Of a stretch of DNA of 64,000 nucleotides, positions 35,888 to 45,400 are shown piece by piece. The position numbers and the translations under genes are program-made. Positions within the stretch are counted from its first letter, which is position 1; each line of letters begins with the position of its first letter. Source of the stretch: CAWDZK01 sp963807005 (GTDB lineage Bacteria; Actinomycetota; Actinomycetes; JACCUZ01); contig CAWDZK010000001.1 of NCBI GenBank assembly GCA_963807005.1, positions 1,054,001 through 1,118,000 of the forward strand. Reading direction: 5' to 3'. A model generated the notes under the pieces. The model searched no databases, was not told where the DNA came from, and saw nothing but the letters and a program-made list of their open reading frames with translations.

Positions 35888-36852
35888 CCGTCATCGAGGC
35901 CAGCGGACTGCGTCGCACCTACCGAACCCGCACCAGTCCCTGGCGCCGGGCCACCCGGGAGGTCGAGGCCGTCCGCGGCGTCGACTTCGCGGTCGAGCGC
36001 GGTGAGCTGTTCGGCCTGCTGGGGCCGAACGGCGCCGGCAAGACCACGACGATCAAGATGCTCATCACGCTGCTGCTGCCGACGGCCGGCACCGCTCGGG
36101 TGCTCGGGCACGACGTGGTCGAGTCGCCACGCGAGGTGCGCCGCCGGGTGGGGTACGTCTTCGGCGGGGACCGCGGGCTCTACGAGCGGCTGTCCGGGCT
36201 GGACAACCTGCGCTACTTCGCCGAGCTGTACGGCGTGCCGGCCCGGGAGCAGAAGGCGCGCATCGCCGAGCTGCTCGAGCTGGCCGGGCTCACCGGCCGG
36301 GAGAAGGAGCGGGTGGAGGGCTACTCCCGCGGGATGCGGCAGCGGCTGCACATCGCCCGCGGGCTGCTGCACCGGCCCGAGGTGCTGTTCCTCGACGAGC
36401 CGTCGATCGGCATCGACCCGGTCGGCGCCCGCGAGCTGCGCGCCACGGTGGCGAACCTGCGTGCCTCCGGGACCACCATCCTGCTGACCACCCACTACAT
36501 GTTCGAGGCAGACGAGCTGTGCGACCGGATCGCGGTGATCGCCGACGGCCGGATCGTGGCCGAGGGGACGCCGTCCGACCTCAAGGGCCGGGTCGGTGAG
36601 GGCTCGGTGGTCGAGGTCGAGCTGTTCGGCGCGCCGAACGGCGCCCTCGAACGGGTCCAGGCGCTGGCCGGCGTGCGGACGGCCCTGATGGAGGAGCGCG
36701 GCCAGGTCCAGGTGCTGGTGGTGCGTGCCGAGCCCGGCGCCGAGGTGACTCAGCCGGTCCTTGCCTGCCTGGACGGCATCGCTCTCGGGCGGGTCTCCAC
36801 CCGGCAGCCGACGCTCGAGGACGCCTACGTCGAGCTGGTGGAGTCGGCATGA
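35884..36852 (+). CDS. ABC-2 exporter ATP-binding protein
   Basis: The 322-residue ATPase has Walker A GPNGAGKT (47-54), the signature YSRGMRQRLHIARGLL, Walker B EVLFLDEPSIGIDPVGAREL, and the switch His in LLTTHYMFEADELCDRIAV. It has the DrrA-like C-terminal extension typical of lipid or drug exporters. It overlaps the VOC gene upstream (GTGA) and the first permease gene downstream (ATGA). With the two permeases it should form an ATP-driven exporter; the substrate is unknown. Confidence 0.93.
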   Translation: MTVIEASGLRRTYRTRTSPWRRATREVEAVRGVDFAVERGELFGLLGPNGAGKTTTIKMLITLLLPTAGTARVLGHDVVESPREVRRRVGYVFGGDRGLYERLSGLDNLRYFAELYGVPAREQKARIAELLELAGLTGREKERVEGYSRGMRQRLHIARGLLHRPEVLFLDEPSIGIDPVGARELRATVANLRASGTTILLTTHYMFEADELCDRIAVIADGRIVAEGTPSDLKGRVGEGSVVEVELFGAPNGALERVQALAGVRTALMEERGQVQVLVVRAEPGAEVTQPVLACLDGIALGRVSTRQPTLEDAYVELVESA

Positions 36853-37634
36853 CCGCCGGGTCGGCGCACCTGCTGCGCGTGCTCGCGGTGGGCTGGTGGT
36901 TCCACCTGAAGATGCTGTCGCGGTCGGCGTTCAACGGCGTCCTGCAGATCCTCTGGCCGCTGTTCTTCGCCACCATCGCCTTCCTCATGTACGGGCTGGG
37001 TGGCGACGACCGCACGCTGCTGTTCGCCTCGATCGGCGCCAGCGTGATGGGGGTCTGGTCCGCGGTCAGCACGTCGGGCAGCGGAGCGGTCCAGCGCGAA
37101 CGCTGGCAGGGGACCCTCGAGCTGCTCGTCGCGGCACCCGTTCCGCTCGCCGCCGTGCTGCTGCCCATCACCACCGCGATGGCCACGGTCGGGCTCTACG
37201 CGATGGCCGCCACCCTGCTCTGGGGTCGGCTGCTGTTCGGCATCGACGTGACCATCGAGCACCCCTGGCTGTTCGCCCTGTCGGTGCCGGTCACCGTGCT
37301 CGCGATCGGCATGCTCGGCTTCCTGCTCAGCGTCACGGTGGTCCGCTACCGCAGCGGGTGGGCGCTGGGCAACGCCTTCGAGATGCCGGTCTGGCTGGTC
37401 TCCGGCTTCCTGGTGCCGATCAGCATCCTGCCCGACTGGGTGCGCCCGATCTCCTGGCTGCTCGCGCCGACCTGGGGGGTCCGGGCCATCCGGGAGTCGG
37501 CACTGGGCGGCCAGCCGCTGCCGGACCTGCTGCTGTGCCTGCTGCTCGGCAGCGCCTACCTGGCCATCGGCGTCCTGGCGGCCGGCGGCATCCTGCGCTC
37601 GGCCCGCCGCAACGCGACCCTGTCGCTGTCATGA
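36849..37634 (+). CDS. ABC-2 exporter permease, first subunit
   Basis: The 261-residue protein has six hydrophobic segments (for example FNGVLQILWPLFFATIAFLMYGL; GWALGNAFEMPVWLVSGFLVPISILPDWV, the ABC-2 signature region). ABC-2 permeases of this type pair with DrrA-like ATPases. Its ATG overlaps the stop of the ATPase gene, and its stop overlaps the next permease start. Confidence 0.9.
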   Translation: MTAGSAHLLRVLAVGWWFHLKMLSRSAFNGVLQILWPLFFATIAFLMYGLGGDDRTLLFASIGASVMGVWSAVSTSGSGAVQRERWQGTLELLVAAPVPLAAVLLPITTAMATVGLYAMAATLLWGRLLFGIDVTIEHPWLFALSVPVTVLAIGMLGFLLSVTVVRYRSGWALGNAFEMPVWLVSGFLVPISILPDWVRPISWLLAPTWGVRAIRESALGGQPLPDLLLCLLLGSAYLAIGVLAAGGILRSARRNATLSLS

Positions 37635-38428
37635 GCGCGGTCCTCAACGCGGCCCGGATCTTCGTCCTCGGCGGGATGATGAGCTACCGGGCGCTGTTCC
37701 ACTGGCTGTCGCCGTGGATCCTCATCCCGTCGTTCCTGGTGGGCCCGATCGCCCAGATCCTGCTCTTCGCCTACCTCGGCCGCAACGCGGGAGTGGGCTC
37801 GGACGAGTTCTTCGTGATCGGCAACTCACTGCAGTACGCCGCCATCCCGTGCCTGTTCGCGATGGGCAACACGATCGGCGACGAGCGGCAGGAGAAGACC
37901 CTCGGCATCATCCTGTCGACGCCGGCACCCCGGGTGCCGCTGTTCCTCGGCCGGGCGCTGCCCGTGATCGCCAACGGGTTCCTGGTGGCGCTGTTCGCGC
38001 TGGTGGTGGGCGGCGCGATCTTCTCCATCGACGTCCCGGCGTCGTCGTACCTGCCCATCGCGGTGACCGCCCTGGTCGCGTCGTTCGCCTGCACCGGGCT
38101 CGGGCTGGTCACCGCCGCGCTCGCCCTCCGGGTACGGGAGACCGCGGTGCTGGCCAACGTCATCTTCGGGTTCCTGCTCATCTTCTGTGGCGTGAACGTG
38201 CCACTGGACTCGTTGCCCGGCTGGATGTCTGCGGTGTCGCCCTGGCTCCCCCTCACCCACGGCATCGACGCCGCCCGGCAGCTGGCCGACGGTGCCACCC
38301 TCGGCTCGGTCGGGGGCGACCTGGTCCGCGAGGGCGCCCTCGGCGCGGTCTATGTGCTCGTCGGCATGGTGATGCTGTCCTACTTCGAGTGGGAGAGCCG
38401 CCGGCGGGCGACGCTCGAGGTGTTCTGA
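37631..38428 (+). CDS. ABC-2 exporter permease, second subunit
   Basis: The 265-residue membrane protein has six segments and the ABC-2 sequence NSLQYAAIPCLFAMGNTIGDERQEKTLGIILSTPAPRVPLFLGRALP, then ANVIFGFLLIFCGVNVPLDSLPGWMSAVSPWLPLTHGIDAARQLADG. The region around PLDSLPGWM is the usual loop before the last segments. It is the final gene of the VOC-ATPase-permease-permease operon and is followed by a 111-base gap before the UspA gene. Confidence 0.9.
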   Translation: MSAVLNAARIFVLGGMMSYRALFHWLSPWILIPSFLVGPIAQILLFAYLGRNAGVGSDEFFVIGNSLQYAAIPCLFAMGNTIGDERQEKTLGIILSTPAPRVPLFLGRALPVIANGFLVALFALVVGGAIFSIDVPASSYLPIAVTALVASFACTGLGLVTAALALRVRETAVLANVIFGFLLIFCGVNVPLDSLPGWMSAVSPWLPLTHGIDAARQLADGATLGSVGGDLVREGALGAVYVLVGMVMLSYFEWESRRRATLEVF

Positions 38429-38539
38429 CCCACCCGGCGAGCGGTGCGAGCAGCGCGGTTGCGGTGAGACGACCCTTCCGCCCGAGGTGCCATCGGGCAG
38501 GATGACGGCGACATCGACATCCGTCGGAAGGTGGCGTCC

Positions 38540-38935
38540 GTGACCGTCCTGCTCGCCTACATCGCGACCCCCGAGGGGGACGCGGCACTGGCCACCGCTC
38601 TGGAGGAGGCGGCCCGGCGGGACACCGACGCGGTCGTCGTGCACGTGACCAGGCTCGAGCCGGCCGACGGGTCGCCGTACTCCGAGGAACAGGTGCTGGA
38701 CGCCGTCCAGCAGCGCTTCGCCGCTGCAGGCATCGACGCCGAGATCCGCCAGCTGCCCGCGGGCACGAACCCGGCGGACGTGGTCGTCTCCGTCGCCGCC
38801 GAGACCGCGGCGGAGGTCGTCGTGATCGGTCTGCGCCGCAGGACCGCGGTCGGCAAGCTGGTGCTCGGCAGCACGTCGCAGCAGATCCTGCTCGGGCTGG
38901 ACTGCCCGGTGCTCGCCGTGAAGGCGACGCGCTGA
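38540..38935 (+). CDS. Universal stress protein (UspA family)
   Basis: The 131-residue single-domain UspA protein begins VTVLLAYIATPEGDAALATALEEAA and ends with the nucleotide-binding pattern VVVIGLRRRTAVGKLVLGSTSQQILLGLDCPVLAVK (G-x2-G-x9-G-S/T). GTG 38540 is preferred over GTG 38531 because GGAAGG at 38526-38531 is correctly spaced. A CAGGAT -10-like box lies at 38498-38503. Stress function is inferred from the family. Confidence 0.85.
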   Translation: MTVLLAYIATPEGDAALATALEEAARRDTDAVVVHVTRLEPADGSPYSEEQVLDAVQQRFAAAGIDAEIRQLPAGTNPADVVVSVAAETAAEVVVIGLRRRTAVGKLVLGSTSQQILLGLDCPVLAVKATR

Positions 38936-38946
38936 CCGGCGAGCCC

Positions 38947-39438
38947 GTGGTCCGGGCCGGCCGGGTGGCGGACCTGGCGGCCCTGACAGCGATCTACAAC
39001 CACTTCGTCGTGCACACCATCGTCACCTTCGACGTCGAGCCGTTCACCGTCGACCAGCGTCGGGACTGGTTCGACCAGTACGACGTCGCGGGGCCGTACC
39101 GGCTGCTGGTCGGCGAGCTGGACGGCGCCGTGGCGGGGTACGCGACGAGCAGCAGGTTCCGGGTCAAGCCCGGCTATGCGACCTCGGTGGAGACGACGGT
39201 CTACTGCGACCCGTCCGCGACCGGGCGCGGGCTCGGCACCGCGCTGTACACCGCTCTCCTCGACGTCCTCGGTCACGAGGACGTGCACCGGGCCTATGCC
39301 GGTGTCGCCCTGCCCAACGACGCCTCCGAAGCGCTGCACCGGCGGCTCGGGTTCCGTGTGCTGGGGACGTACACCGAGGTGGGGCGCAAGCAGGGCCGCT
39401 GGGTCGACGTGCGCTGGTACGAGCGCCCGCTGCCCTGA
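38947..39438 (+). CDS. GNAT acetyltransferase, phosphinothricin-acetyltransferase-like
   Basis: The 163-residue product resembles the Pat/YncA branch of GNAT enzymes. It begins VRAGRVADLAALTAIYNHFVVHTIVTFDVEPFT, with VAGYATSSRFRVKPGYATSVETTVYCDPSATGRGLGTALYTALLDVL for acetyl-CoA binding and LHRRLGFRVLGTYTEVGRKQGRWVDVRWYERPL at the end. This branch acetylates phosphinothricin, methionine sulfone or similar amines. It starts 12 bases after the UspA gene and is probably co-transcribed. Confidence 0.87.
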   Translation: MVRAGRVADLAALTAIYNHFVVHTIVTFDVEPFTVDQRRDWFDQYDVAGPYRLLVGELDGAVAGYATSSRFRVKPGYATSVETTVYCDPSATGRGLGTALYTALLDVLGHEDVHRAYAGVALPNDASEALHRRLGFRVLGTYTEVGRKQGRWVDVRWYERPLP

Positions 39439-39482
39439 CGACAGCCGCGAGCGACCTACCGAACGACCGGCGGCGGACAGCC

Positions 39483-39562
39483 CGAGCACAAACGACGGAA
39501 GAACGGGTGGAACAGTCGCCCGACACGCGCCAGGGATGTCGTTGCGCCGTCGTTGGTGCTCG
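39483..39562. repeat. Dispersed palindrome family B, copy 2
   Basis: Arms 39483-39504 and 39541-39562 are complementary at 18 of 22 bases, with a 36-base spacer. The right arm and the bases after it (39545-39587) recur at 40662-40704 as a direct repeat with about 37 of 43 matches. It lies at the 3' side of the methyltransferase gene; copy 3 lies at its 5' side. Confidence 0.85.
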
Positions 39563-39714
39563 TCCTGGGCCACGGTAGGTCCTCGCGCCGTAGATGCCGT
39601 GCGGAGCAGAACGGACCGCGCTCCGGCTCGGTCGTGCCGGCTCAGCGCTGCCGACAACGGGACGCTGGCCCACCCACGCGTACACGGCCAGGCGCCGCTG
39701 CTCGAGCGCGCGCC

Positions 39715-40557
39715 CTACTTCGTGCCGACGATGCAGCGGGCAACGCCTGGAATCCTTACCTTGCCGTCCTCCTCGTAGGTGCTGACCTCGGCGATGACGG
39801 TCCTCGCGATCCGCTCCCGTGCCGGCTCGTCGACCTGCTGAAGCGCTGCGGCGGCAAGCGAGACGTGCTCGCTGATCATCTCCCAGTACTGCGCAGGCGA
39901 GCGCGTCACGAGCTCGACGTCGACGTCCCACTCGGCAATGTCCCGCAGCCCCGCAGCCTCGTACAGGGCGCTCACGTATCCCGGGGCAGCGCACCGGAAC
40001 ATGCTCGGCCCGTCCGGGTCGGGGGGCGCCAGCAGCGACTCCGTCGCGATGGCCTGCATGGCGATCGTCGTCCACGGGTTCTGTTCGGGCTTCACCCACA
40101 CCGACGAGCAGAGTCGTCCGCCCGGCTTGAGCACCCGCGTGAACTCGGCGGTCGCCTTGGCGACGTCGGGAAGGAACATGTATCCGAACCGCACGGACAC
40201 GCTGTCGAAGGTGGCGTCGTCGAACGGCAGGTCGTCGGCGCTGCATACCCTGGTCTCGAAGTTGGTGAGCCCCTGCGCGCTCGCGCGTCGGGTCGCGATG
40301 GCGAGCATCTCAGGCGCGAGGTCGGTCAGGACAACGTGTCCCCTCGGCGCGAGCCTGGCGACGGTCAGTCCCGGCTCACCAGTGCCCGCGGCGATGTCGA
40401 GGTGCTGCTGGTCGTCGGCGATGTCCAGTCGCTCGATCATCGCTGCGCCGACCGGGCCCAGCTGGTCCATGATGATCGAGTCCCACTTCTGCCAGCCGGC
40501 AGACAGCCCGGCCCACGTGGCTCGCTGGCCGTCCCGAATCTCTTCGGCGCTCGGCAT
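39715..40557 (-). CDS. SAM-dependent methyltransferase (class I, UbiE/MenG-like)
   Basis: The 280-residue protein has the Rossmann methyltransferase motif I HLDIAAGTGEPGLTVA (about residues 52-67), then HVVLTDLAPEML (motif II acid), FETRVCSADDLPFDDATFDSVSVRFGYMFLPDVAKATAEFTRVLKPGGRL (motifs post-II and III). The substrate is unknown. The region 150-280 resembles small-molecule methyltransferases more than RNA enzymes. GGGAGGG lies just before the ATG at 40557. The gene is flanked on both sides by family B palindromes that also share a 43-bp direct repeat, which suggests it arrived as a unit. Confidence 0.85.
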   Translation of the reverse strand: MPSAEEIRDGQRATWAGLSAGWQKWDSIIMDQLGPVGAAMIERLDIADDQQHLDIAAGTGEPGLTVARLAPRGHVVLTDLAPEMLAIATRRASAQGLTNFETRVCSADDLPFDDATFDSVSVRFGYMFLPDVAKATAEFTRVLKPGGRLCSSVWVKPEQNPWTTIAMQAIATESLLAPPDPDGPSMFRCAAPGYVSALYEAAGLRDIAEWDVDVELVTRSPAQYWEMISEHVSLAAAALQQVDEPARERIARTVIAEVSTYEEDGKVRIPGVARCIVGTK

Positions 40558-40599
40558 CGGCCCTCCCGCTTTCGGATGCAGCCCGCATGGCCTGCCGGC

Positions 40600-40680
40600 G
40601 CGAACACCAGCGACGGGACAACCACCGTATCGGTCCAGGAACCGGGTCTGGGGCGTGGTTTCGCCGTCGTCGGTGCTCGT
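40600..40680. repeat. Dispersed palindrome family B, copy 3
   Basis: Arms 40600-40624 and 40656-40680 are complementary at about 18 of 25 bases around a 31-base spacer. It lies upstream of the methyltransferase gene and downstream of the FAD oxidoreductase gene, both on the minus strand. The right side continues into the direct repeat shared with copy 2 (40662-40704). Confidence 0.75.
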
Positions 40681-40752
40681 CCTGGACCTCGGTACGTCGT
40701 GGCGGGACCAACCGTTCGGCAGTGCCGGCTCCCCGCCGCGGCCGCCGTCGGC

Positions 40753-42003
40753 TCAGCGCGGCAGGTGGCTGTCGAGGAAGGCGTTGCCGAAGACGTCGTC
40801 GGGGTCCAGCTCGCGCCGCAGTGCCGTGGCGTCGGCCACCTTCGGGTAGCGCGCGGCGACGGCGGCCGGGTCCAGGGTGAACACCTTGCCCCAGTGCGGC
40901 CGCGGGCCGAACGGCGCGAGCGCGGCCTCGACCTGGGCCACCACCGGCAGCACCGCGGCGGTGTCGTCGACCCAGGTGAAGTGCACGGCGAGCGAGTCGA
41001 CGCCGTACGCCGGGCTGAGCCACAGGTCGTCGGCGGCGACGGTGCGCAGCTCACTGATCTGCAGGACGGGCGCGACCCGGTCGCGGATCGCGCGCACCGC
41101 CGCGACGGCAGCCTCGGCGTGCTCCCGCGCCACGAGGTACTCGGTCTGCAGCTCGCTGCCGCTGCTCGGGGTGTGGTCCAGCCGGAAGTGCGGCAGCCGC
41201 TCGTGCCACGGCCCGGCCTCGCCGAGCTGCGCGGTGCACGCCTCGGCGCCGACCCCCGGCACCGGGTGGCGCGGACCCGTCGCCGGCGACCCGCCGAGCC
41301 AGTCGTCGCCGAGGGGCGGCCGCGGCCGGTCGGTGCGGCGCTTGACCCAGACCTGGCCGAGGTCGTCGGTGCCCCAGGCGGTGAAGATGCTCACGCTGTC
41401 CCCGGCCGAGAAGGCCTCGCCGAGGCGGTCCCGCAGGGTGGCGAGCGGGACGTCGTCGACGACCCGCTGCGCCACGTCGTACGTCGGCTCGACGGCCAGC
41501 GTGACGGCGGTGACCACGCCGAGGGAGCCGAGCGCGACCACCGCACCGGGGAACCTCTGGTCGGACCGGTCGAGGTGCAGCAGCTCCCCGGTGGCGGTGA
41601 CCAGGTCGAGCCCGACGACGGCGGCGGCGAGACAGCCGTTGCGGTCGCCCGAGCCGTGGGTGCCGGTCGCGACCGCTCCCGCGACGCAGATGTGCGGCAG
41701 TGACCCCAGGTTGTGCAGCGCGAGACCGGCTGCGTGCAGCCGCGGCGCGACCTCGCCGTAGCGCAGGCCGGCGCTGACCGTCACCGACCCGCGGTCGTCG
41801 GAGACCTCGACCCGGGCGGGCAGCCCGGCGAGCGTGACCAGCTCGTGGGAGGTGTCGGCGACCCGGCTGAACGAGTGCCCGCTGCCGAGGGCCCGTATCT
41901 TCCGGCTGCGGGCGACGAGCTCCTGCACCTGCTCGACCGAGGTCGGCCGGTGCAGCTCGGTAGCTCCGAAGGTGACGTTCCCGGCCCAGTTGCGCAGGGT
42001 CAC
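40753..42003 (-). CDS. FAD-dependent alditol-oxidase-like oxidoreductase
   Basis: The 416-residue protein has the VAO/PCMH FAD domain. RALGSGHSFSRVADT, with His43 in the position that carries the covalent FAD in alditol oxidases, is followed by YGEVAPRLHAAGLALHNLGSLPHICVAGAVATGTHGSG and FPGAVVALGSLGVVTAVTL. The C-terminal half (ALO domain) ends HWGKVFTLDPAAVAARYPKVADATALRRELDPDDVFGNAFLDSHL. Such enzymes oxidise polyols such as xylitol or sorbitol, making peroxide. The GTG start overlaps the stop of the upstream hypothetical gene (GTGA). Confidence 0.88.
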   Translation of the reverse strand: MTLRNWAGNVTFGATELHRPTSVEQVQELVARSRKIRALGSGHSFSRVADTSHELVTLAGLPARVEVSDDRGSVTVSAGLRYGEVAPRLHAAGLALHNLGSLPHICVAGAVATGTHGSGDRNGCLAAAVVGLDLVTATGELLHLDRSDQRFPGAVVALGSLGVVTAVTLAVEPTYDVAQRVVDDVPLATLRDRLGEAFSAGDSVSIFTAWGTDDLGQVWVKRRTDRPRPPLGDDWLGGSPATGPRHPVPGVGAEACTAQLGEAGPWHERLPHFRLDHTPSSGSELQTEYLVAREHAEAAVAAVRAIRDRVAPVLQISELRTVAADDLWLSPAYGVDSLAVHFTWVDDTAAVLPVVAQVEAALAPFGPRPHWGKVFTLDPAAVAARYPKVADATALRRELDPDDVFGNAFLDSHLPR

Positions 42004-42434
42004 CGGTCCCAGTCCTTCCCGGCGGCGAGGCGCTGGGCGAGCAGCTGCTCCAGCGGCATCGACTCGCCGTCGCGGCCACCGACACCCACGACCAGCGGCG
42101 GGTCGCTCGGCGGCACGACGGTGCCGCGCCACCGGGCGACGGCCCGGGTGGGGGCGGACAGCACGTAGAAGTGGCCGTCCTCGTCGACGGCGAGCGAGCG
42201 GTTGCGCTTGAGGTACCAGCCGGTCAGCCCGGTGCGGTAGAGCGTGCGGCCGTTCATGGCACGGGCCTTGAGCGGCAGAGTCGGCAGGCCGAGCTCCCGG
42301 GCGTCGCGGACGAAGCCGGCCAGCAGCGCGCGGGCCTGCTCGGACTCGGCGGCCCGGACCCGCTCCTGCCGGGCGACCTGCTCGGCCGCGGCGTCCCGCC
42401 GGCGCGCCGCCCAGTCGTCCTCAGGGGAGGTCAT
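42000..42434 (-). CDS. Conserved hypothetical protein next to the Lhr helicase
   Basis: The 144-residue product is soluble, with a charged N-terminal helix (WAARRRDAAAEQVARQERVRAAESEQARALLAGFVRDARELG), then TLPLKARAMNGRTLYRTGLTGWYLKRNRSLAVDEDGHFYVLS and a short hydrophobic strand PLVVGVGG. I do not recognise a characterised family. The ATG overlaps the lhr stop (ATGA), and its own stop overlaps the oxidase start, so lhr, this gene and the oxidase form a tightly coupled operon. Confidence 0.75.
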   Translation of the reverse strand: MTSPEDDWAARRRDAAAEQVARQERVRAAESEQARALLAGFVRDARELGLPTLPLKARAMNGRTLYRTGLTGWYLKRNRSLAVDEDGHFYVLSAPTRAVARWRGTVVPPSDPPLVVGVGGRDGESMPLEQLLAQRLAAGKDWDR

Positions 42435-45400
42435 GACCGAAGTCTGAGGCCGCGGGGCGTCGCGTGGAAACCGGCCTCCTCCAGCGCCCGGCCAAGCGGC
42501 GAGTCGAGCACGCCGGCGCCGTCAGCGCGCTCGACGGTCAGCCGGCCGAGCAGCCCCTCGCGCACCGCGAGCGACAGAGCGTCGACCGCCGGCTGCAGCA
42601 GCGCCGGGTCGTCGACCCAGGTGAGTAGGGTCCGGCCGCCGCGCTCGACGTAGAGGACCAGCCGGCCGTCGACCAGCACCACCAGGGCGCCGGACTTGCG
42701 GCCCGGCCGGTGCCCGGCGTCCTCGCCACCGGACTCCCGTTTCGGCCACGGGACCGCGGCGCCGAACGGGTTGGCGGGATCGGTGGCGGCGAGCACGAGG
42801 GCCCGGGGGATCTCCACCGACGCGGCCCGCGCGACCGGCTCCTCCCCGGCCCGCTCCAGCGCCGACGAGATCGCGCGCAGCCGGTCGACCGCGCCGGGCA
42901 GGGCGAACTGCGCGGCCCCCAGGCCCTCGACGAAGTAGCCGCGCCGGCACCGACCGGACTCCTCGAACGTGGCCAGCACCCGGTACACCGCCGCGAACCC
43001 GCCGGGGGCCCGCTCGGCCTGGGTGGCGCCGCGCACCACGACCCCGTGCCGGTCGAGCAGGATCTCGGCGAGCGTCGCGGCCCGGCGGGTCGGGTCGGTC
43101 TCGACGTCCGGGAGCAGTGACCATCGGCCGGCGGCGGTGGGTGGACCGGTGCGGCTGGGCACCGGCGCCCGGCCCGGCCGGGGCGCGCGGCCGTAGCGGC
43201 CGCGTGGCGTGGCCCGCCGCGGCCGGTGCGCGCCGCGTCCTGCCACCATCGTCCGCAGCGGCGCGAGGGTGTCGTTGCTGAGGTGCCCCGACCAGACGAG
43301 GTCCCACAACGCCGCCACCAGCGCCTCGTCGTCGGTCGACTCCACGACGTCGGACAGTCGGCGGAAGAAGAACGCCCCACCGCCGGTGAGCGCTGCGAGC
43401 ACCGCCTCGTGCAGCGGTGTGGCCACGGCGGCCGCGTCCGGCTCGGTCAGGGTGAGGTGGGCGGCGTCGGCCAGGTGCAGGGACACCCACCCGTCGGAGC
43501 CCGGCAGTGGCCCGTGGCCGCGCCAGAGCACCTCCCCGGCCGCGCACAGCTCGTCGAGCAGCGCGGGTGAGTAGCCCTGCACCCGGGCCGGCAGGACCAG
43601 CGACTCGAGGGCCGACGCCGGGACCTGGGCTCCCTGCAGCTGCTCGACCACCCGGAGGACCCCCTCGGCGCCGCGCAGCCGGCTGCCGACCTGCTGCCAC
43701 GCAGGCAGGAACGACGCCAGGGCCTCGACCGGGACCGGCTCGACCTCCTGGCGCAGCACCGCGAGCGACCGGCGGCGCAGGGTGCGGAGCACCTCCGCGT
43801 CGCACCACTCGGCCCCGGACCCACCGGGCAGGAACTCGCCGGACAGCACCCGGCCGCTGGTCGCCAGCCGATGCAGGGTCTGCTCGACGACCGCCACACC
43901 GAGGCCGAACCGGTCGGCGACGTCGGCTGTGGTGAAGGGGACGTGGGTACGGGCGTAGCGCCCCACCAGGTCGCCGATCGGGTCGCGGAGCGGTTCGAGG
44001 AAGGCCTGCGGGATGCCCACCGGCATCGGCGTCCCCAGCGCGTCCCGCAGCCGGCCGGCGTCCTCGACAGCGACCCAGCGCTCCTCGCCGGCGACCCGCA
44101 GGCGGACGGCCCGGCGCGCCTCCTCCAGGTCTGCCAGCCAGGCCGGCTGGGCGCCGCGGGTGACCGCCTCGGCGGTGCTGAGCGGGCCGAGAACCCGCAG
44201 CAGGTCGGCCACGCCCTCGACGTCGCGGGCCCGCCGGTCCTCGGAGACCCGCTGCAGGTCGGCGGCCAACGACGCGATCGCCGTCGGGTCGAGCAGCTCG
44301 CGCAGGCCGCCGTACCCCTGCTGCCCGAGCAGCTCGGCCAGCAGCGTCTGGTCCAGCGACAGCGCGGTGGCCCGCCGCTCGGCCAGGGGCGAGTCGCCCT
44401 CGTAGAGGAACTGCGCGACGTAGCCGAACAGCAGCGACCGGGCGAACGGCGACGGCTGAGCGGTCTCGACCTCGACGAAGCGCACCGTCCGCTCCTGGAC
44501 CTCGCGCATCAGGCCGACCAGCCCGGGGACGTCGAACACGTCCTGCAGGCACTCGCGCATCGTCTCGAGGATCACCGGGAACGAGCCGTAGTCGCTGGCG
44601 ACCGAGAGCAGCTGGGCCGACCGCTGGCGCTGCTGCCACAGGGGACTGCGCCGGCCGGGGTTGCGCCGCGGCAGCAGCAGGGCGCGTGCCGCGCACTCGC
44701 GGAAGCGGGATGCGAACAGCGCCGACCCGCCGACCTCGGCGGTCACCAGCGGCTCGACCTCGTCCGGCTCGACGACCGCCATCTCGGTGCCGGTGCGGGA
44801 CGCGTCGTCCTCGTCGAGCTCGATGTCGGGCAGCCGCAGCACGATGCCGTCGTCGGAGTGCATCGCCTGGACGTCCACGCCGTACCGCTCGCGCAGCCGG
44901 GCCGACACGACGAGCGCCCATGGCGCGTGCACCGGCGAACCGAACGGCGAGTGGATCGCCACCCGCCAGTCGCCGAGCTCGTCGCGGAACCGCTCGACCA
45001 CGATGGTCCGGTCGTCGGGCAGGTGGCCGGTGGCGGCGCGCTGCTCGTCGAGGTAGCGCAGCAGGTTGTCGGCCGCCCACTCGTCCAGCCCGGAGGCGAG
45101 GACGCGGTCGCGGGCCTTCGCCGGCGACAGCGCACTCACCTCACGGGTGAAGGCGCCGAGAGCGCGGCCGAGCTCGACCGGCCGGCCGAGAGTGTCCCCC
45201 TTCCAGAACGGCAGCCGCCCGGGCTGACCCGGTGCAGGCGTGACCAGCACCTGGTCGTGGGTGATGTCCTCGATCCGCCACGAGGTGGACCCGAGGGTGA
45301 AGACGTCGCCGACCCGCGACTCGTAGACCATCTCCTCGTCCAGCTCGCCGACTCGGCTCTTCTTCTCCCCGACCAGGAAGACGCCGAAGAGGCCGCGGTC

